A DNA stretch of 64,000 bases from positions 1-64,000 of the forward strand of contig JBNMLC010000011.1 of NCBI GenBank assembly GCA_050874665.1, in the 5' to 3' direction. The notes under the pieces are model-generated. The model searched no databases, was not told the DNA's origin, and saw nothing but the letters and a program-made list of their open reading frames with translations. Of this stretch, positions 44,237 through 51,225 are shown piece by piece. Within the stretch, counting starts at the first letter, position 1; each line of letters begins with the position of its first letter. The DNA comes from RUG11237 sp050874665 (lineage in GTDB: Bacteria; Bacillota; Clostridia; Lachnospirales; Lachnospiraceae). The translations under genes were made by a program, and so were the position numbers.

Positions 44237-44613
44237 AAGAAAAATGTGTATTAAAGTGGCTGACAACAATTTGCATATGTGCAATTCTCACAGGGTGCAA
44301 GGCGGACAGTACTTTTGAGGGAAACAAAGTTGCAAATACCGACAGCTTTCAAATGGATTATTCCATTCTGGATAAACAGGAAGATGCTGTGCTAGAGCTG
44401 GATTCAGGAGATATTTTACAGGTGAAAATTTTGCAGACTACAGGGAATGTAGATGTGACTGTCGGCCAGGAGGGGGCAGAGCCAATTTATGAGGGAAGCG
44501 CCCTTACAGATATTGATTTTACATTGAATATTGATGAGTCAGGGGATTATCAAGTTTCCGTAACCGGGCACAATGCGAAAGGGACTGTTTCATTTGTAAA
44601 GAAAGTTAAGTAG
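44233..44613 (+). CDS. Small lipoprotein of unknown function
   Basis: 126 residues: signal peptide with lipobox ILTGC and acylated Cys22, then about 100 residues with beta-type alternation (LELDSGDILQVKI; VDVTVGQEGAEPIY; DYQVSVTGHNAKGTVSFV), probably one beta-sandwich domain. AAGGAGA (44222-44228) lies 4 nt before ATG 44233; the in-frame ATG at 44212 is upstream of the ribosome site and rejected. After its TAG stop the same reading frame continues into KTR tail copy 2. It stands between two KTR tails as an isolated module. Confidence 0.75.
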   Translation: MKEKCVLKWLTTICICAILTGCKADSTFEGNKVANTDSFQMDYSILDKQEDAVLELDSGDILQVKILQTTGNVDVTVGQEGAEPIYEGSALTDIDFTLNIDESGDYQVSVTGHNAKGTVSFVKKVK

Positions 44614-44616
44614 AAT

Positions 44617-44690
44617 ATGGTAATAAAGCCAGACGCTAAGACATAGAGCAAAGATGAATGAGGAGAAATCAGGCTTTGTGCTTGTTGTTA
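44617..44690 (+). pseudogene. KTR gene tail copy 2 with degenerate terminator
   Basis: The frame gives MVIKPDAKT then TAG (44644-44646), matching the VIxEPDAKTQS tail of Cys-rich KTR proteins. The DNA AAGCCAGACGCTAAGAC is shared with copies 1 and 3. The following hairpin is degenerate: ATAGAGC pairs with GCTTTGT, and the T-tract is interrupted. Confidence 0.6.
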
Positions 44691-44710
44691 TTTGTGGGAA
44701 AAAATGTTTT

Positions 44711-44821
44711 ATGAGAGAACTTATTTCAGCAGCACTACCGTTTGTAGGTTTAGGAATTATGCTTGCAATCATTTGTGTATATTCTGACCGGAAAGGAGAA
44801 ACAAAGAATGATAATAAATAA
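44711..44821 (+). CDS. Small single-span membrane protein, 36 residues
   Basis: ATG 44711 to TAA 44819-44821. The product has one hydrophobic helix (ISAALPFVGLGIMLAIICVY) followed by a charged tail rich in Lys, Asp and Asn. Similar tiny membrane proteins are common in clostridial mobile regions. The ribosome site is weak (GGGAAAAA). Function unknown. Confidence 0.45.
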   Translation: MRELISAALPFVGLGIMLAIICVYSDRKGETKNDNK

Positions 44822-44908
44822 AAGATGAGAATGGAAAGAAACAAAAGTCTAAATCCTCTCCGGGTTGTCCGTTCTTTGCTCATTTCAATTAATAAAGGAG
44901 GGATTGTC

Positions 44909-45325
44909 ATGGGCAAAGTAAGCAGCAAACTGACAGTGTATTTTAAAGAACCATTCTGGGTAGGAGTATTCGAAAGAATCGAAGAGGGAAAACTATCCGT
45001 AACCAAGCTTACTTTTGGTGCTGAACCGAAGGATTATGAGGTACATGAGTTTATTTTGAAGCACTACTACAGGTTGAAATTCAGCCCGGCTGTGGCAACT
45101 GATGTAAAGGAATTTAAAAGGAATCCCAAAAGAATGCAACGTGATGTGAAAAAACAGATGAAGGATACTGGAATTGGTACAAAATCACAGCAGGCTTTAA
45201 AATTACAGCAGGAGCAGAAAAAACGGGAATGTAAGGCGAAAAGCCGAAAACAAAAACAGGTAGAGAACGAACGTATATTTATGTTAAAGCAGCAAAAGAA
45301 AAAGGATAAGCACAGAGGACATTGA
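44909..45325 (+). CDS. YjdF-family (DUF2992) protein
   Basis: 138 residues: conserved N-terminal domain (about 1-75, SSKLTVYFKEPFWVGVFERI; TKLTFGAEPKDYEVHEFIL; YYRLKFSPAV) and a long Lys/Gln-rich C-terminal helix. The family is named after yjdF of Bacillus, whose expression is governed by a riboswitch for azaaromatic compounds; biochemical function is unknown. I did not recognise that riboswitch here: the 295 nt upstream hold KTR tail copy 2 and the 36-residue ORF. ATG 44909 has AAAGGAGGG 6 nt upstream, so the longer frame from 44825 is rejected. Confidence 0.82.
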   Translation: MGKVSSKLTVYFKEPFWVGVFERIEEGKLSVTKLTFGAEPKDYEVHEFILKHYYRLKFSPAVATDVKEFKRNPKRMQRDVKKQMKDTGIGTKSQQALKLQQEQKKRECKAKSRKQKQVENERIFMLKQQKKKDKHRGH

Positions 45326-45402
45326 AGGTATTTCCAAAGATTTATCAGCAATTTCCTAGAATAGCTTCTTGTTATTTTTAAAAATGAGAATTTAAAATAT
45401 AA

Positions 45403-45444
45403 TTGACATTATGTAACGCATATTATATAATACATATTATATAA
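45403..45444 (+). promoter_or_regulatory. Consensus promoter with overlapping direct repeat
   Basis: TTGACA (45403-45408), 17-nt spacer, TATAAT (45426-45431), a perfect sigma-A match. CATATTATATAA occurs at 45419-45430 and again at 45433-45444, spanning the -10 and start region; a likely repressor operator, as the next frame starts like a TetR protein. Confidence 0.7.
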
Positions 45445-45456
45445 AGGAGAATGCCT

Positions 45457-45624
45457 ATGCCGCCAAAAGTAAAGATAACAGAAGAAATGGTAATACATGC
45501 CGCATTTGAGCTTACAAGAGCAGATGAGCTTGGTGTTGATTTAGATTTTCAAAAGGTTGATTATTCGGATAAACAATTGTTGGAATTTATGGTTCGATTT
45601 GATGCAGGGAGAAAGTGTACTTGA
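45457..45624 (+). pseudogene. Truncated TetR-type regulator
   Basis: 55 codons from ATG 45457 with AAGGAG 7 nt upstream. The first 25 residues (MPPKVKITEEMVIHAAFELT) match the start of TetR-family regulators, but the helix-turn-helix that should follow is missing and the frame continues into LDFQKVDYSDKQLLEFM, which looks like another part of the protein. An in-frame internal deletion explains this. It cannot bind DNA as TetR proteins do; whether it is translated into something useful is unknown. Confidence 0.6.
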
Positions 45625-45643
45625 ACACTGAAAGAGGGGAGTC

Positions 45644-45820
45644 ATGGAAAATTATATGAAAGACGAGGGTACTTTTGTGTTGTGCCCCAAATGCAAAGCA
45701 AAAACCAGGACACAGATTAGGAGAGATACGGTGCTTAAGAACTTTCCTTTATTCTGTCCGAAATGTAAAGGAAATTTTTTAATTGAAGCAGAAAATTTAA
45801 AAGTTATAAATTGTAAATAG
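45644..45820 (+). CDS. Cysteine-rich KTR domain protein
   Basis: 58 residues. Two CPKC knuckles (C14-P-K-C17 and C38-P-K-C41) form a probable zinc ribbon; between them KAKTRTQIRRDTVLKNFPLF carries the KTR signature. The family is frequent on Tn916-like elements and beside acquired resistance genes; function unknown. GAGGGGA lies 4 nt before ATG 45644. The frame stops at TAG 45818, yet the next in-frame codons are PDAKTQS and TGA (to 45844): the usual EPDAKTQS tail has lost its Glu codon to a stop, so this copy is eight residues short. Third and most complete of the KTR copies. Confidence 0.85.
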   Translation: MENYMKDEGTFVLCPKCKAKTRTQIRRDTVLKNFPLFCPKCKGNFLIEAENLKVINCK

Positions 45821-45832
45821 CCAGACGCTAAG

Positions 45833-45878
45833 ACGCAGAGCTGAAATCACATAGGTGAAATCGGTTCTGCGTTTTTTT
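45833..45878 (+). terminator. Terminator hairpin of the KTR gene (copy 3)
   Basis: ACGCAGAGCTG pairs with CGGTTCTGCGT (11 bp with two G-T pairs); an inner TCAC/GTGA stem caps it; seven T follow. The inner stem differs from that of copy 1 while pairing is kept. Confidence 0.85.
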
Positions 45879-45972
45879 AGGACAATTTGTGTGCAGCTTG
45901 TTGGAGCAGAAAAAGTAGTTTGAATACGAAAAGCGGAAAATTAAAAATTGAGTAAGAAATGGGGAAAAGCTG

Positions 45973-46683
45973 ATGGACAGTAGAAAACTAGGAATAAAAG
46001 GAACATTACTGAGTATAGCACTTTATTTAATTGTAATGAGCATATTTGAAAATATTTATGCAGACAGTGAATCACAGGGCTTTAGAATCATACCTTCAGG
46101 TGTTATATTATTTATTTTGCTTTGGGGCATGGTAAAAGGTAATATGCTTTCAGAATATGGACTCGGTAAGCAGATGGCATTGTCCTGGAGAAAAACCTTA
46201 TATATGTTTCCGATGTTTGTACTTGCTACAGTAAATCTTTGGCATGGTGCAATTCTCAAGTATGAACCGATAGAAACTTTTCTTTATATGTTGTCTATGA
46301 TTTGTATAGGCACAATAGAAGAAATTTTGTTTCGGGGGTATTTGTTACAACTGTTGCTGGAGCGTTCTGTCAAGAAGGCAATCTGGGTATCGAGTCTGAC
46401 TTTTGGAATAGGACATGTGATTAATATTTTGAATGGAGCACCATTTACAGATACATTGATGCAAATAATCTATGCGGTGGCAATTGGATTTATGCTATCA
46501 GTATTTGTGATAAAGACCAAAAATTTGATACCGTGTTGTGTTTTTCATGGTGTGTTCAATGCTTTGGCCGCATTTGCCAACGATCAGAATATTACAAGTA
46601 CATATCAGTTAGCAGTATGTGTAATTATTACCGCAATCGCACTTGGATATGCGTGGTATTTATGGAGTTGCAATATGAGATAG
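45973..46683 (+). CDS. CPBP-family intramembrane metalloprotease
   Basis: 236 residues with about seven membrane spans. The three motifs of the family are present: EEILFRGYL (catalytic Glu-Glu and Arg), FGIGHVIN and HGVFNALA. Relatives process prenylated proteins in eukaryotes, give bacteriocin self-immunity or scaffold membrane complexes in bacteria. No bacteriocin gene is visible next to it. AATGGGGAAAAGCTG precedes the ATG, giving a GGGG ribosome site 8 nt upstream. First gene right of the KTR terminator, so possibly another accessory module. Confidence 0.88.
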   Translation: MDSRKLGIKGTLLSIALYLIVMSIFENIYADSESQGFRIIPSGVILFILLWGMVKGNMLSEYGLGKQMALSWRKTLYMFPMFVLATVNLWHGAILKYEPIETFLYMLSMICIGTIEEILFRGYLLQLLLERSVKKAIWVSSLTFGIGHVINILNGAPFTDTLMQIIYAVAIGFMLSVFVIKTKNLIPCCVFHGVFNALAAFANDQNITSTYQLAVCVIITAIALGYAWYLWSCNMR

Positions 46684-46706
46684 TGCAGCAAAGGGGGAAA
46701 AGATGT

Positions 46707-48215
46707 ATGGAGAGTAGAGATTACAAGTTTTTTAAAGAAAATGAAGAAAAAGTGACAATGAATATGGTAAAAATTCTGCGATGGCTGATACTGGCATTTC
46801 CGGCAATCATGTTTTTTTCTTTGATTGGATTATTTCAATCAAAAATATCAGATTTGTTAATTATGACCGGAGTCGGAATGATTGTGACTATGGGACCTAC
46901 AGTGGCATATAAGGCAGGTGTTCCGGTAACAATTTTAAAATACATTGCCCTTGTAGCGTTATGTGGTCTTCTTACGATTATGGCAAGTAACGCTGCGGTA
47001 GGAATTTACATGACCTATGCACTTCCTATGGTATTCAGTATTTTTTACTACGATAAAAAACTTACTTTAAAAACATCAGTCATCAGTTATCTATTTTTAG
47101 TATGTTCGTTATTTCTGCGGTCACAGGGAGTAAAACAGATAGAATTTGATTCTAACTTTACGTGGTTCATAAGCCGGAGTGCAGGATTTTTAATTGAAAA
47201 TGTATTTATGACACTTGTGTGTGTCAAAATTGCAGAAGGAGCCAGAAAGGTTCTGGAGAGTTTAAATGATACGCAGAAGGTGGCAGTTCTTGTAGAAGAA
47301 TGCAATCAGGCATCTACAGAACTTAGAGCAGAAACAGACAACTTCAAACAAAACATTGCAGAGTTTCGAAAGACAAATGAACAGATTACAATTGCTGCAG
47401 AAAAATCACTTCTTGATTGTGATGGAAATGAGCAGCTTGCAGTGGAATTGACGCAGGAAACTAGAACTGCCCTTTTAAGTGCAGAACATATTAGGAAGCA
47501 AAGCATGCAGATGGCCACGATTGCTAAAGACACTTATGAGAAATTAGGCGAATACATCGCATATATGACAGATACGGCAGTGAGTATGGAAAAAATGCGG
47601 GAAACTGCGGGGGAAACTGAAAATTCCATAGAAAGATTAAAAATTGCTATGGGTGAAGTTTCTGAGTTTGCCCAGACCATAGGAAATATCACTTCGCAGA
47701 CAAATTTGCTGGCGTTAAATGCAAGTATCGAAGCTGCCAGAGCAGGGGAGCATGGAAAAGGATTTGCGGTCGTTGCGGAAGAGGTTCGGGTTTTGGCCGA
47801 AAATTCTAAGAAAGCAAGTGAGTCAATTAAGGAAATTATTTCCAACATTGGAAAACTAATTGAAAAGGTGCAAAACGCAAATAAGAAAAATGTTTCCTCT
47901 GTGGAAGAGGGGCTTGAGCAAATTGGTGGAGCAAAGAAAGAGGCAGAACAGATTGGGGTAATGCAGACAGATTCCAAAGAAATGGCTATGCAGGTGTTAA
48001 AAGCAAGTGAAGAAACAGAAAAATTTGCACACAAGCTGGGTGATACTTCAGACAGAATGAAGGAGCTGGTTGCAAGTTTGCGTGAGCAGACCGGACAGGT
48101 GGTAGAACAAGGGAAAAGCCAGAAACAGGTTAGCGATGAGTCGGAAAAAGCCTTTTTGCTGGTGGAAGAAGTTGCAGACAGACTGGTACATATTGCACAG
48201 GGAGATATGCGGTAA
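46707..48215 (+). CDS. Methyl-accepting chemotaxis protein
   Basis: 502 residues. The N-terminal ~165 residues form five or six membrane spans without a periplasmic-type sensor domain; the rest is the coiled-coil signalling domain with the conserved hairpin tip SQTNLLALNASIEAARAGEH and VVAEEVRVLAENS. It should control CheA from the membrane; signal may be an intramembrane or small lipophilic cue. ATG 46707 has AAGGGGG upstream; the longer frame from 46533 lies inside the protease gene. Implies a motile organism, though no flagellar genes are in the window. Confidence 0.93.
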   Translation: MESRDYKFFKENEEKVTMNMVKILRWLILAFPAIMFFSLIGLFQSKISDLLIMTGVGMIVTMGPTVAYKAGVPVTILKYIALVALCGLLTIMASNAAVGIYMTYALPMVFSIFYYDKKLTLKTSVISYLFLVCSLFLRSQGVKQIEFDSNFTWFISRSAGFLIENVFMTLVCVKIAEGARKVLESLNDTQKVAVLVEECNQASTELRAETDNFKQNIAEFRKTNEQITIAAEKSLLDCDGNEQLAVELTQETRTALLSAEHIRKQSMQMATIAKDTYEKLGEYIAYMTDTAVSMEKMRETAGETENSIERLKIAMGEVSEFAQTIGNITSQTNLLALNASIEAARAGEHGKGFAVVAEEVRVLAENSKKASESIKEIISNIGKLIEKVQNANKKNVSSVEEGLEQIGGAKKEAEQIGVMQTDSKEMAMQVLKASEETEKFAHKLGDTSDRMKELVASLREQTGQVVEQGKSQKQVSDESEKAFLLVEEVADRLVHIAQGDMR

Positions 48216-48269
48216 AGAAGCAAAGGTTTAAGATGGTGGAATTGCACTGGCAGAAAAGGTTGATTCATT

Positions 48270-48290
48270 TGTTTAGAAAATGTTTAGAAA
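48270..48290 (+). promoter_or_regulatory. Tandem TGTTTAGAAA repeat, predicted regulator site
   Basis: TGTTTAGAAA begins at 48270 and again at 48281, an 11-bp period, 22 bp upstream of the -35 box of the PAP2 operon. The same pair occurs at 51140-51160. Confidence 0.7.
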
Positions 48291-48312
48291 TCATTACCAG
48301 ATTATTTATCGT

Positions 48313-48342
48313 TTGCTTTTATCATAAAAGAAACGATATAAT
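48313..48342 (+). promoter_or_regulatory. Predicted promoter of the PAP2-kinase-regulator operon
   Basis: TTGCTT (48313-48318), 18-nt spacer, TATAAT (48337-48342), 14 nt before the start codon at 48357. Confidence 0.6.
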
Positions 48343-48356
48343 TAGGAGCTGATTTT

Positions 48357-48896
48357 ATGTTACAATATCTTATGTTATTGGAAGAGAATATGTTATTATG
48401 GATTCAAAACAATATTCGGAATGAGTGGTTGACACCGTTTTTTACCTTTGTTACTACGTTAGGAAATGGAGGTTTTATATGGATTATAAGTTCTTTGATA
48501 CTTCTGATTTCTAATAAAACAAGAAAAGTCGGTGCTATGTCATTTATTGCACTTGCAATTTCAGTGTTAATTGACAATGTTTTATTAAAAAATGTTATTG
48601 CGAGAACAAGACCATATGAGGTTGTTCCGGGTTTGACATCATTGATTGGGATACAGAGTGACTTTTCGTTTCCATCAGGACATACAGGAACTTCTTTCGC
48701 AACAGCAGTTGTAATGTTTCGTGGACTTCCTAAAAAGCTTGGAATACCTATATTAATTTTTGCGTTCTTAATGGGATTATCCAGATTGTACGTGGGCGTA
48801 CATTATCCGTCAGATGTTATTTGCGGAGCGTTAATTGGTACAGGAATAGCATTACTTACCTATTGGTCTGGGACGGCTTTTTCGAAAGAGGCATAA
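48357..48896 (+). CDS. PAP2-family membrane phosphatase (BcrC-like)
   Basis: 179 residues, about six membrane spans. All three acid-phosphatase motifs are present: KNVIARTRP, PSGHTGTSF and SRLYVGVHYPSDV, with catalytic histidines in PSGH and GVHYPSD. Size and motifs suit a BcrC-type undecaprenyl-pyrophosphate phosphatase acting outside the membrane; phosphatidylglycerophosphate is an alternative substrate. AGGAG lies 9 nt before the ATG. Co-transcribed with the kinase (12-nt gap) and regulator, and under the same predicted operator as the DUF368 gene. Confidence 0.9.
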   Translation: MLQYLMLLEENMLLWIQNNIRNEWLTPFFTFVTTLGNGGFIWIISSLILLISNKTRKVGAMSFIALAISVLIDNVLLKNVIARTRPYEVVPGLTSLIGIQSDFSFPSGHTGTSFATAVVMFRGLPKKLGIPILIFAFLMGLSRLYVGVHYPSDVICGALIGTGIALLTYWSGTAFSKEA

Positions 48897-48908
48897 GGAG
48901 ACAGACTT

Positions 48909-50360
48909 ATGACAATGAAAAAAAGAATTTTTATATCAAATACAGCAATGGTATTAATATCCCTTTTAATATTATTTGGAATTGGCGGTTTTAGTGTTCT
49001 GCTTTTTAAAGAGGAAATATTGAGGATTATAGAACAGAATGCAGAATTATCAGACGATATTTATGAGGTAGAAACACTTCTTTTAGAACAGCAAAAAAGG
49101 CCTGAACAATGGGAGGCATTAAGTGATAAGCTGTCAGATTATCAGTTTGAGCTGTATGTGTCGGACTCCAATCAAAATGAAGTATATTCTAATGTCAGAC
49201 ATAGTGAAATGGAATGTATTGAAGAATTGGAAGAAGGAACGTTTGCATCTAATAAAGTAAAGCTGTATAGTATGGAAAGTGTTACAATTGCCCGATGTAT
49301 CATTTCATCCGGGGGTGAAAAATATACGGTATATGCTGCATATTATCCGGAAGAATTGTCACTTTGGGGTATGGATCGTGGCGTATTTGAGATGTTTATT
49401 ATTGTATTTGTGATATCTGGAATTATTCTTATATCCGGACTTTTATTGTGCTGTCAACTTTTTACCAAGGCAATGATAAAGAGGATTATGAAACCAATAG
49501 ATGCATTAAATCAAGCAGCAATAAGAATTAATCATGGAAATCTGGAAGAACCAATTTGTTATGAGGCAGATGATGAATTGGGTGAAGTATGTAATACATT
49601 TAATGAAATGCAAAAGCATTTAAAAGAAGGAATGGAGAAAAACGAAAAATATGAAAAAGCAAGAACAGAGATGGTATCAGGTATTTCCCATGATCTTCGG
49701 ACACCACTTACTTCTGTTAAAGGTTTTATCAAGGGTATGTTAGATGGTATTGCAAATACACCGGAAAAAAGAGAACAGTACTTGCAGATTTCATATCAAA
49801 AGGCATGTGATATGGAGCAACTTTTACAGAAGCTATTCTTTTTTTCAAAGCTGGAAACAGGAAATATGCCTTTTTTTATGCAAAAAATAGAAATGAAATC
49901 ATGGATACATAAATATGTGGAGGAAAGGCAATGGGAGGAAATAGAAAAAAATTATAAGCTACAAATCGTTAATATGAATGCACAATACTGGGTTATGGCA
50001 GATGCAGAACAAATGAAACGTGTTTTTGACAATCTGCTGGAGAATAGTTTAAAATATGCGAATACTAAGCAATTACAGATTTCTGTTTCAGCAGACAAAA
50101 AAGGTGGAGAAGTTTATCTGTATTTTAGGGATAATGGAGTTGGAATATCGGAGGACAAGTTACCCTATGTATTTGAACAGTTTTACAGAGGTGATGAATC
50201 GAGAAATAGCAAAACAGATGGAAGTGGATTAGGGCTTTATGTATGTAAGTATATTGTCGAGCAGCAGGGTGGAAGGATTCAGGCATATAATAAAAATGGG
50301 TTTATGGTAGAAATTGTTTTGCCGGAGGCACATGAGAAAGAGGAGAATTGCGATGGCTAA
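48909..50360 (+). CDS. Sensor histidine kinase (HAMP type)
   Basis: 483 residues. Two membrane spans (about 10-33 and 158-183) flank an extracellular domain of about 125 residues; HAMP, HisKA with H261 in GISHDLRTPLTS, and HATPase with GSGLGLYVCKYI follow. It should signal to the regulator whose start overlaps its end by 8 nt. Neighbouring UndPP/UndP functions suggest that it senses envelope or lipid-carrier stress, possibly antibiotics; inference. Confidence 0.94.
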   Translation: MTMKKRIFISNTAMVLISLLILFGIGGFSVLLFKEEILRIIEQNAELSDDIYEVETLLLEQQKRPEQWEALSDKLSDYQFELYVSDSNQNEVYSNVRHSEMECIEELEEGTFASNKVKLYSMESVTIARCIISSGGEKYTVYAAYYPEELSLWGMDRGVFEMFIIVFVISGIILISGLLLCCQLFTKAMIKRIMKPIDALNQAAIRINHGNLEEPICYEADDELGEVCNTFNEMQKHLKEGMEKNEKYEKARTEMVSGISHDLRTPLTSVKGFIKGMLDGIANTPEKREQYLQISYQKACDMEQLLQKLFFFSKLETGNMPFFMQKIEMKSWIHKYVEERQWEEIEKNYKLQIVNMNAQYWVMADAEQMKRVFDNLLENSLKYANTKQLQISVSADKKGGEVYLYFRDNGVGISEDKLPYVFEQFYRGDESRNSKTDGSGLGLYVCKYIVEQQGGRIQAYNKNGFMVEIVLPEAHEKEENCDG

Positions 50361-51060
50361 AATTTTGATTGTAGAAGATGACGAGGAAATAGCACTTTTA
50401 GAGCGTGATTATTTAGAGGTAAGCGGTTATGAAGTAGAAGTAAAGACAGATGGACGAAAAGTATCAGAGCTTATACTGAAGGGAGAATATGATCTTCTTA
50501 TTCTTGATTTAATGTTGCCTGGTACAAGCGGATATGATATATGCAGGGAGATAAGAGAAAAGGTAAATTTCCCAATTTTGATGGTAACAGCAAAGACAGA
50601 AACAATTGACAAAATCAGAGGGCTTGGACTTGGGGCAGATGACTACATAACAAAACCGTTTGATCCGGCAGAACTGATTGCAAGGGTGCAGGCACATTTG
50701 AAACGATTTGAACGCCTGACACATATTGCACAGGAGTCTGGGGAAGAGATGATAGCGGAACGAGAGATTAGGATTGGTAATGTGAGAATTCAGACAAAGG
50801 GTTGGAAAGTGTATAAAGGTGAGGAGGAAATCAAGTTTCCACACAGAGAATTTGAATTATTGAAATTTTTGGCGCTGAATCCGAACATAGTGTTTTCGAA
50901 AGAGAAGTTATTTGAAAAAATATGGGGGTATGATTATGTCGGAGACAGTGCAACGGTAACGGTTCATATTAACCGAATCCGGGAAAAGATAGAGGAAGAT
51001 CCAAAGCAGCCACAGATTATTGAAACAGTCTGGGGTGCCGGATATCGTTTGAATATGTGA
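50353..51060 (+). CDS. OmpR/VanR-like response regulator
   Basis: 235 residues: receiver domain with D52 (LLILDLMLPG), Lys in ITKPFDPAEL, and winged-helix output domain (FPHREFELLKFL; YDYVGDSATVTVHINRIREKI). ATG 50353 has AGAGGAGA upstream and overlaps the kinase stop; the longer frame from 50314 is rejected. Proteins of this type bind direct repeats with about 11-bp spacing, just what is found upstream of its own operon and of the DUF368 gene. Confidence 0.95.
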   Translation: MAKILIVEDDEEIALLERDYLEVSGYEVEVKTDGRKVSELILKGEYDLLILDLMLPGTSGYDICREIREKVNFPILMVTAKTETIDKIRGLGLGADDYITKPFDPAELIARVQAHLKRFERLTHIAQESGEEMIAEREIRIGNVRIQTKGWKVYKGEEEIKFPHREFELLKFLALNPNIVFSKEKLFEKIWGYDYVGDSATVTVHINRIREKIEEDPKQPQIIETVWGAGYRLNM

Positions 51061-51068
51061 AGAGAAAG

Positions 51069-51103
51069 CAACTACTAGAAGCAGTTTTAGTGGTTGTTTT
51101 TTT
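51069..51103 (+). terminator. Terminator after the response regulator
   Basis: CAACTACTA (51069-51077) pairs with TAGTGGTTG (51088-51096), one G-T pair, followed by seven T. Confidence 0.85.
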
Positions 51104-51139
51104 GTTTCAAAAAACACCAATAGTTATCGCAGACCCCAT

Positions 51140-51200
51140 TGTTTAGAAAATGTTTAGAAAGTTTCATGTGATTGTTTAGGGTTATGGAATAAAGTATGTT
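51140..51200 (+). promoter_or_regulatory. TGTTTAGAAA repeats and promoter of the DUF368 gene
   Basis: TGTTTAGAAA at 51140 and 51151, with a third TGTTTAG at 51173, 22 bp (two 11-bp steps) further. Predicted promoter TTGTTT (51172-51177), 17-nt spacer, TATGTT (51195-51200). Confidence 0.65.
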
Positions 51201-51225
51201 ACGAAAAAAGATTTGGAGGTTTGAA

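Noticed and set aside
44620..44908. yjdF azaaromatic riboswitch upstream of the YjdF-like gene
   Set aside because: I could not match the leader to that motif; the space holds KTR tail copy 2 and a small ORF. A covariance-model search would decide it.
44028..45878. Integron-like attC sites separating small gene cassettes
   Set aside because: Three structured repeats at module ends look like attC, but no GTTRRRY/RYYYAAC core sites and no integrase were found, and the repeat reads in frame as the PDAKTQS end of KTR proteins followed by a terminator.
47534..48268. 244-codon minus-strand frame opposite the chemotaxis receptor gene
   Set aside because: Ser/Phe-rich composition of an antisense shadow; no ribosome site; the + strand gene is clear.
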